From Opitutus sp. ER46 (GTDB lineage: Bacteria; Verrucomicrobiota; Verrucomicrobiia; Opitutales; Opitutaceae), in NCBI RefSeq assembly GCF_003054705.1, contig NZ_QAYX01000025.1:806001-870000 (forward strand): 64,000 nucleotides of DNA. The letters are read 5' to 3'. Shown one piece after another: positions 59,121-64,000 of this stretch. The notes below the pieces were generated by a model, which was given only the letters and a program-made list of their open reading frames with translations, did not search any database and had not been told where the DNA came from. The first letter of the stretch is position 1; every line of letters starts with the position of its first letter. A program made the position numbers and the translations under genes.

Positions 59121-60095
59121 TCAGATTTCGCCCAGTTGAGCGCGGAGGCAGGCGTGCGCATGGCCCGGGGCGCAGTCGCGCAGTTGCACCGCGGTGGTGG
59201 TGCACTTCTCTGCGGCAAACTCGCAACGCGGGGCGAAAGGGCAGCCGGGGAGTGGTTTGGAGATGTCGGGCGGCATGCCGCGGATGGTGTAAAGCTCCGC
59301 GCCCTTGGGCTGGAGCGAGGGGATCGAGCGCTGGAGGGCGCGCGTGTACGGATGGCGCGGCGAATAGAAGAGCGGGCGCACGTCGGCGGATTCGACGATC
59401 CGGCCGGCGTACATCACCTGCACGCGATCGCAGAGCCCGGAGACGACGCCGAGGTCGTGGGTGATGAAAATCACCGCCATGCCGAAGTCGTGCTGCAGCT
59501 TCTTGATGAGCTCGAGGATCTGGGCCTGCACCGTCACATCGAGCGCCGTGGTGGGCTCGTCGGCGATGAGCAACTCGGGGCGGGTGATCAGCGCCATCGC
59601 AATCATCACGCGCTGGCGCATGCCGCCGGAGAACTCGTGCGGGTAAAGGTGAATCCGGCTGGCGGCGTCGTTGATCCCGACCGCTTCCAGCGCCTCCAGT
59701 CCGCGCGCGAGCGCCTCGCGACGGGAGACCTTTTCGTGGATGAGTAACGGCTCGATGAGCTGCTCGGAGACCCGCAGGTACGGGTTCAGGGAGGTCATCG
59801 GGTCCTGGAAGATCATGGCCACGCGCTTGCCCCGGATCGCGCGCGATTGCGCCGGTGTGCAGTGCAGGAGATCCACGCCGTCAAACATCGCGGTGCCGCT
59901 TTCGATGCGGCCGGGGGGCTGCGGCACCAGGCCCATGACCGAGTAGCAGGTAACCGATTTGCCGGAGCCTGATTCGCCGACGATGCCGAGGGTTTCGCCG
60001 CGTTCGATCGAGAAGCTCACGCCGTCCACCGCGCGGTAGAGCCCACTGCGCGTGTGAAAGTAGGTGCGGAGGTCGTTGACGGCGAGGAGCGGCAT
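59121..60095 (-). CDS. dppD: Peptide ABC transporter ATP-binding protein (DppD/OppD type)
   Basis: A 324-aa ATPase paired with the DppF-type gene. Walker [17 protein letters not shown], signature [20 protein letters not shown] and Walker [15 protein letters not shown] are present, and the C-terminal Cys-rich motif reads [15 protein letters not shown]. The start [18 protein letters not shown] is set by the family N-terminus; upstream sequence in the same frame is Arg/Pro-rich and unconserved. Confidence 0.95.
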   Translation of the reverse strand: MPLLAVNDLRTYFHTRSGLYRAVDGVSFSIERGETLGIVGESGSGKSVTCYSVMGLVPQPPGRIESGTAMFDGVDLLHCTPAQSRAIRGKRVAMIFQDPMTSLNPYLRVSEQLIEPLLIHEKVSRREALARGLEALEAVGINDAASRIHLYPHEFSGGMRQRVMIAMALITRPELLIADEPTTALDVTVQAQILELIKKLQHDFGMAVIFITHDLGVVSGLCDRVQVMYAGRIVESADVRPLFYSPRHPYTRALQRSIPSLQPKGAELYTIRGMPPDISKPLPGCPFAPRCEFAAEKCTTTAVQLRDCAPGHAHACLRAQLGEI

Positions 60096-60183
60096 GGTGG
60101 CCGGGGCGGGAGCGAGAGGCGGAGGCGTTGGCGTGGCGGGCGATACGGAGGGCGCGTGAGAGGATCGGGTCAGCGGGCGTTTG

Positions 60184-62094
60184 TCACTGTGAACTTGGTG
60201 CCGGCGTGGCTTGGGCGAGCGCCTCGAGAACGCGCGCCGGAGCGAGGTCGGCGAGCCGGCCGCCGCCGGTGGCGGGGCAACCGGGCGGTTGCAGGATGCA
60301 TGCCTGACCTGCAAAGACCGGGCCGGTGCGCACCGGATTGGTCGGGCCGAAGAGCCCGAGGAGGGGAACGCCGAGGGCATTGGCGAGGTGCATGCCGCCG
60401 CTGTCGTTGGTGATGAGGAGCCGGCAGCCCGCGAGTCCAGCGGCGAAGGTGGTCAGGTCGGTCTTGCCGGCGCGGTTGCGCACGCGGTCGGGGGCAAAAC
60501 CGGCGGCGACGGCCTCGGCGATCGGGGCGTCCTTGGGCGTGCCGAAGATGACGAAGTTCTCCTGCGGCAGGGCCTCGATCACGGCGCGCCAGTGGGCGAC
60601 GGGCCAGCGCTTCTCGGGGTTGTTCTCCGAGCCCGGGAGGAGCCCGATCGGGCCGCGCGGAGCCACGGACGTGGTGGCCGCCGCGGCCAGAGGGGTGCGG
60701 TCGGCGGGGACGGCGAGGCCAAAGTGGCCGAGAAAATCTTCCCAGAGCTCGAGCTGGTGGCGACGGCTCTCGTCGAAATCCGGTGGCACACGGTAGGCGT
60801 GGCTGAGAAACGGGCGTCGCTTGCCGGACCGCAGGATGCCGAACCGCTGGCGCGTGCCGCTGAGCTTCGCCTCGAGGTCACCGCGAAACGAGTTGGTGAA
60901 GAGGATCCAGACGTCGATGTACTCGCGACGGAGTTGCCAGAAGTGGCGCCAGTAGCGCAGCCCGCCCTCGGGCGGGACCGCGTGGAGCCGGTCCGCGACA
61001 CCCCAGGTCTGGAGCAGCGGGAGAAATTGCGCGCGGGCGACCAGCGTGATCTCGGCATCGGGCCGCGACGCGCGCAGGGCGCGCAGCAGCGGGAGGGCCA
61101 TGACCACGTCGCCGAGCCAGTTGGGCAGCCGGATCCAGATGCGGGTGCGGCGCGGAGGCTGGGTGAGGCCGCGGGCGGCCAGGTCGTCGGCCAGCAGGTT
61201 GCGTTTGGCCTCCAGGCGGAGCCGGCGCGTGGGGATGTCCTGGTTGCGCCAGCGCGCGTGGGCCCAGAGCCAGGAAGCGCAGACGTTCTCGTCGCCGCGC
61301 AGCAACTGCTCGAGCCAGCGATTGGTGGCGAGTGTGACGGCGGCGCTCGTGCCGGCGTGGGGGATCGGATCGACGCAGATCTGGATCTGCCAGAAGCCGA
61401 CGCGCCGCGGGAAGATGCCGTAGAGCCGCGCGTTGAACTTCTCGGTCATCAGGCCGGACAGCTCGCTGGTGGAGCAGACGCGGTCGAAGAGGAGGGTGAG
61501 CGCGCCCTGCATGCCGGCGTTCTGGTCGAAGAGCACGCCGACGGCGCCCTGGCGGCGCAGAATCTTGAGGGCCTCGGCGAAACCCTCGCGGCGCGAAAGC
61601 AGGCGCATGCCGTACTGCTCGCGGGAGCGCTTCACGAAGGCGTCGGCGGCGGCGTTGTCGAGGGGCCGGTAGATGATGCCGAACTCGGGGAAGCACTCGG
61701 GCGGGATGAGGAGGGCGAGCGCGGTCTCCGTCTCCCAGTACGCGATGTGCGGCGCGGCGAAAACGATCCCGGCGGGGTTGGCGAGGCGGGCGCGCATGGC
61801 GGTCTCGAGTGTCGGCGAGGCCAGTAGGATGTGCCGCATGCGGGCTTCGGAAATGAAGGGCGTCGCGAGCGAGAGGAGTCCGGTTTCGACCATGCGGCGG
61901 CAGCTCTCGCGGCCGATGCGCGTGTGCCAGGTCGCGGGCTTCTCGGGGAACGCGTGGTGGAGATTGGAGAGGATGAGCCGGTGTCGAAGCGCGAAGAAAA
62001 TGACGTCGCCAAGCACGACGGCCGTCGCGCGGAGAAGAAACTCCGGCGCGCGCGCGATGAGCCAGCCCAGGACTTTGAGGATAAGCAGAAGCAC
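60184..62094 (-). CDS. Fusion of lipid A acyltransferase (LpxL/HtrB type) and GT9 heptosyltransferase-like domain
   Basis: A 636-aa protein joining two lipopolysaccharide enzymes. Residues 1-290: LpxL/HtrB-type acyltransferase with an N-terminal membrane helix (VLGWLIARAPEFLLRATAVV), the H-x4-E motif in APHIAYWETE (H116, E121) and the late WLWAHARWRNQD. Residues about 316-636: a GT9 glycosyltransferase (RIWIRLPNWLGDVVMALP; GLLPGSENNPEKRWP; LLITNDSGGMHLANALG; GLFGPTNPVRTGP) like WaaF/WaaC. The start is inferred as GTG at 62094 because upstream in-frame sequence is repeat DNA and no ATG fits. A gene fusion would couple acylation of lipid A with core sugar addition. Confidence 0.9.
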   Translation of the reverse strand: MLLLILKVLGWLIARAPEFLLRATAVVLGDVIFFALRHRLILSNLHHAFPEKPATWHTRIGRESCRRMVETGLLSLATPFISEARMRHILLASPTLETAMRARLANPAGIVFAAPHIAYWETETALALLIPPECFPEFGIIYRPLDNAAADAFVKRSREQYGMRLLSRREGFAEALKILRRQGAVGVLFDQNAGMQGALTLLFDRVCSTSELSGLMTEKFNARLYGIFPRRVGFWQIQICVDPIPHAGTSAAVTLATNRWLEQLLRGDENVCASWLWAHARWRNQDIPTRRLRLEAKRNLLADDLAARGLTQPPRRTRIWIRLPNWLGDVVMALPLLRALRASRPDAEITLVARAQFLPLLQTWGVADRLHAVPPEGGLRYWRHFWQLRREYIDVWILFTNSFRGDLEAKLSGTRQRFGILRSGKRRPFLSHAYRVPPDFDESRRHQLELWEDFLGHFGLAVPADRTPLAAAATTSVAPRGPIGLLPGSENNPEKRWPVAHWRAVIEALPQENFVIFGTPKDAPIAEAVAAGFAPDRVRNRAGKTDLTTFAAGLAGCRLLITNDSGGMHLANALGVPLLGLFGPTNPVRTGPVFAGQACILQPPGCPATGGGRLADLAPARVLEALAQATPAPSSQ

Positions 62095-62164
62095 CTTGGA
62101 GGAAGCGGGGGATTCGATTCGCCGGCCCCGGGGGGAGACAATCCCATTCTCAGCCGGGGAGTAA

Positions 62165-62262
62165 GGCGGCGCTGGTGCGCCCGTTAAGGTTGGAGAGTTG
62201 CAGGTGGGTAGGCGGCGTTGGAGCGCCGGTTGCACGTTGGAGAGTTGCAGGTTCGCAGGTGG
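62165..62262. repeat. Two copies of the GC-hairpin plus AGGTTG heptamer element
   Basis: Copy A (62165-62209) and copy B (62211-62262) both start GGCGGCG.TGG.GCGCC. The 17-nt segment GTTGGAGAGTTGCAGGT is perfectly repeated at 62189-62205 and 62236-62252. Copy B aligns with 14249-14305 at about 80% identity over about 50 nt by eye. Confidence 0.8.
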
Positions 62263-62267
62263 ACGAA

Positions 62268-62343
62268 TCTTTCTCGTTCTCGTTCTCCCGTCTGTCTGTC
62301 CGCCTGTCGTCGTTCTCTTTCTCATCCGCTTTCTCGTTCTCCC
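62268..62343. repeat. TTCTCG / TTCTCT pyrimidine hexamer region
   Basis: Two blocks of TTCTCG- and TTTCTC-type units (62268-62288 and 62320-62343) separated by a CTGTCTGTCCGCCTGTC stretch. It follows the heptamer element in the same order as at 14249-14340. Confidence 0.75.
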
Positions 62344-62432
62344 CTCGCTATCCGCGATCACGCCTGCGTCAGACCCGCGCGCCGCCGTGCCAATCGCCGC
62401 TAAACGGGCGACCGTGGGAAAACTACTAGTGG

Positions 62433-62454
62433 ACCGCCGACGATTTTTGGCGGT
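62433..62454. promoter_or_regulatory. Inverted repeat ACCGCC-N10-GGCGGT upstream of the FecI-type gene
   Basis: Perfect 6-nt arms 78 nt before the GTG start. The spacer ends in a T-run (GACGATTTTT), so it could be an operator or a leader hairpin. Evidence is positional only. Confidence 0.3.
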
Positions 62455-62531
62455 TATGTGGCTCGACTCATCGAAGCCGGACGGCAGGCTCCGCCAAGGT
62501 CACCCCTTTCGTTCCGGCTTTTCCCCCTTTC

Positions 62532-63071
62532 GTGCCCCCGGTCGACGCACAGACTTCCCAATGGTTCGCCGAGGAAATCCAACCTCACGAGCCTGCGCTC
62601 CGCGCCTACCTGCGGTCCAAGTTCTCCGCGTATCCTGACATCGAGGACCTGGTGCAGGAAACCTATGCGCGTCTGCTGCAGGCGCGCGAGCACTCGGCGG
62701 CCGAGATCAGCAAGGCGTACGTCTTCGCGACCGCGCGCAATGCCGCGATCGACTTCTTCCGCCGGCGGCGGATCGCCGTGATCGACTGCGTCGCCGAGAT
62801 CGAGGTCCTGCCGGTGCTCGAGGACCGCCCCGACGTCGCCGAGGCCGCCGCGCGCAACCAGGAGCTGGCGCTCTTGGCCGAGGCCATCCAGGCGCTGCCC
62901 ACGCGCTGCCGCCAGATTCTCACCCTCCGCAAGCTGCACGGACTCTCGCATCGCGAGATCGCGACCTCGCTCGGGCTTTCGGAGAACACCGTCAACGCGC
63001 AGATCGCCATTGGCGTCGTGCGCCTGCGTGACCACCTGCGGCAACGCGGGGTCGGCGCTCCCCAGCCATGA
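62532..63071 (+). CDS. ECF sigma factor, FecI type
   Basis: A 179-aa sigma-70 factor with a GTG start. Region 2 is about residues 25-90 (YPDIEDLVQETYARLLQ; AYVFATARNAAIDFFRRRR) and region 4 about 115-170 (LPTRCRQILTLRKLHGLSHR; LGLSENTVNAQIAIGVVRL). Its stop overlaps the start of a FecR-type gene (ATGA), the normal arrangement for sigma factor and anti-sigma regulator controlled by a TonB-dependent outer-membrane receptor. Receptor gene, if present, lies beyond the window. Confidence 0.93.
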   Translation: MPPVDAQTSQWFAEEIQPHEPALRAYLRSKFSAYPDIEDLVQETYARLLQAREHSAAEISKAYVFATARNAAIDFFRRRRIAVIDCVAEIEVLPVLEDRPDVAEAAARNQELALLAEAIQALPTRCRQILTLRKLHGLSHREIATSLGLSENTVNAQIAIGVVRLRDHLRQRGVGAPQP

Positions 63072-64000
63072 ACCCCGCCAACGACGATCAGCATGGCCTG
63101 ACGGGGCGCGAGGCGGTGGAGGCCACCGCCGCGGTGTGGCTCAGCCTCCGCGACCGGGGCATGACCGCGGCGGAGACGGAGGCCTTCGTCCGCTGGCTGC
63201 AGGAGAGCCCGGAGCATGCCGCGGTGTTCGAGGAACTGCAGCAGACCTGGCGCGATTTCGATCAGCTCGCGACGCTGCTGCGCCCGGGCGCAGCGCCGGA
63301 TCCGGACACGCTCGCCCCGCGGCGGCGCCGGCGGTTCGCGCGGCTCCCGCTGGTCTCCCTGGCCGCGGCCGCCGGTTTGGCGCTCCTGGCGCTGGGAATC
63401 TGGGAGTGGCGCGGTCCGCAGCACTTCGCCGAAACCCCGGTGGGGGCGTTTCAGAAGATCGACCTGCCCGACGGTTCGGTGGCGCAGCTCAACACCGACT
63501 CGGCGATCGACGTCGACATGCGTGGAAACGAGCGGCGCGTGCGGATCGTCCGCGGCGAGATCGACTTCGCGGTCCGCAAGGACCGCGCGCATCCGTTCAT
63601 CGTCTCCGCCGGTCGCGTCGAAGTCCGTGCCGTCGGCACCGCCTTCAACGTGCGGGCGCGCGATGCTCGGGTGGAGGTCCTGGTGAGCGAGGGGCTGGTG
63701 CAGGTGTGCGACGCGGTGAAACGGCAGCCGCTGCTTCCGCCCGCGGCGGGCACGGGCGAGCCGGCGTATCTCGCGGTGGGCGACCGGGCGGTCATCTCCG
63801 CGCCACCGCCGGCCGCCGCGGAGCCCGTGGCGGTGCAGGTGCAGCGGGTTTCCGGCGAACAGCTCCGCCGGGCGCTCGCGTGGCAGGAGCGCCGCCTCGA
63901 ATTTGACGACACGCCGCTGGGCGAGGTCGTGGCGGAGTTCAACCGCTACAACCGCGTGAAGCTGGTGGTCACCGACGCGCAGCTCGCGGCGCGCCCGTTC
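63068..64000 (+). CDS. FecR-type anti-sigma regulator, 3' end outside window
   Basis: Overlaps the FecI gene (ATGA) and runs open to the window end (311 codons). The N-terminal cytoplasmic part has WLSLRDRGMTAAETEAFVRW, typical of DUF4880/FecR. One membrane helix follows at about residues 98-114 (LPLVSLAAAAGLALLALGIW), then the periplasmic FecR domain (TPVGAFQKIDLPDGSVAQLN; FIVSAGRVEVRAVGTAFNV). A further region like the secretin/TonB short N-terminal domain begins near residue 270. It should hold the sigma factor at the membrane until a receptor signal arrives. Confidence 0.93.
   Translation, partial: MNPANDDQHGLTGREAVEATAAVWLSLRDRGMTAAETEAFVRWLQESPEHAAVFEELQQTWRDFDQLATLLRPGAAPDPDTLAPRRRRRFARLPLVSLAAAAGLALLALGIWEWRGPQHFAETPVGAFQKIDLPDGSVAQLNTDSAIDVDMRGNERRVRIVRGEIDFAVRKDRAHPFIVSAGRVEVRAVGTAFNVRARDARVEVLVSEGLVQVCDAVKRQPLLPPAAGTGEPAYLAVGDRAVISAPPPAAAEPVAVQVQRVSGEQLRRALAWQERRLEFDDTPLGEVVAEFNRYNRVKLVVTDAQLAARPF

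Larger units (their letters stand above)
62095..62531. other. Divergent gap between the LpxL-GT9 fusion and the FecI-type gene
   Basis: 437 nt without a convincing gene. It contains two copies of the GC-hairpin/heptamer element (62165-62262), a TTCTCG hexamer region (62268-62343) and an ACCGCC-10 nt-GGCGGT inverted repeat (62433-62454). Promoters for both genes must lie here but none is clear. Confidence 0.65.

Overview
This 64 kb window is high-GC DNA from a Gram-negative bacterium, most likely a member of the Verrucomicrobiota close to Opitutaceae. That placement is an inference from gene content: an ECF sigma factor carrying a membrane-anchored C-terminal part, a GAF-PilB fusion, a DksA-like protein with a degenerate zinc finger, lipid A acylation and menaquinone genes, and many short-period intergenic repeat arrays. 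There is no rRNA gene to confirm it. I see no rRNA, tRNA, CRISPR array, insertion sequence or phage module. About 48 protein genes fill the window, mostly housekeeping or central metabolism.

Layout. 1-7.7 kb: a tightly coupled plus-strand fatty-acid beta-oxidation operon (thiolase, FadJ-type multifunctional enzyme, acyl-CoA dehydrogenase/oxidase, hotdog-fold protein, small unknown ORF, DECR-type 2,4-dienoyl-CoA reductase, alpha/beta hydrolase). 7.8-12.9 kb: a polytopic membrane protein, a membrane-anchored ECF sigma factor with a partner protein, and a frameshifted Asp-nucleophile hydrolase, with three copies of a 19-bp palindrome around them. 13-16.2 kb: the glyoxylate shunt (malate synthase, isocitrate lyase), which fits growth on the acetyl-CoA made by the first operon; an aconitase follows at 32-35 kb. 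16.7-26.1 kb: SMC, GAF-PilB ATPase, YraN, glucose-6-phosphate dehydrogenase and OpcA. 26.3-29.9 kb: three unrecognised proteins. 29.9-39.7 kb: TyrRS, peroxiredoxin, aconitase, a STAS protein with a SpoIIE phosphatase, TrpB, YicC. 39.7-49.1 kb (minus strand): ileS / DksA-like / lspA, late heme genes hemF-hemE-hemG, and a His-rich membrane protein. 49.3-53.5 kb: guaB, divergent menC-menE, a GrlR-like protein. 53.7-58 kb: a lipoprotein, a secreted protein, an orphan ParB-like protein and a protein with four TonB-C-like domains. 58-64 kb: two peptide ABC ATPases, a lipid A acyltransferase fused to a GT9 glycosyltransferase, and a FecI/FecR pair cut by the window end.

The most unusual content is in the intergenic DNA. 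Several families of short-period (6- or 7-nt) degenerate tandem arrays recur between genes, often as a pyrimidine-rich arm, a GC hairpin and a purine-rich arm. A composite element (GC-rich hairpin, heptamer array, TTCTCG array) occurs in related form near 14.3 kb and 62.2 kb. In one gene the array is read through into the protein C-terminus; in three others it gives artificial N-terminal extensions. The TGTCACGTANTACGTGACA palindrome is a separate family.
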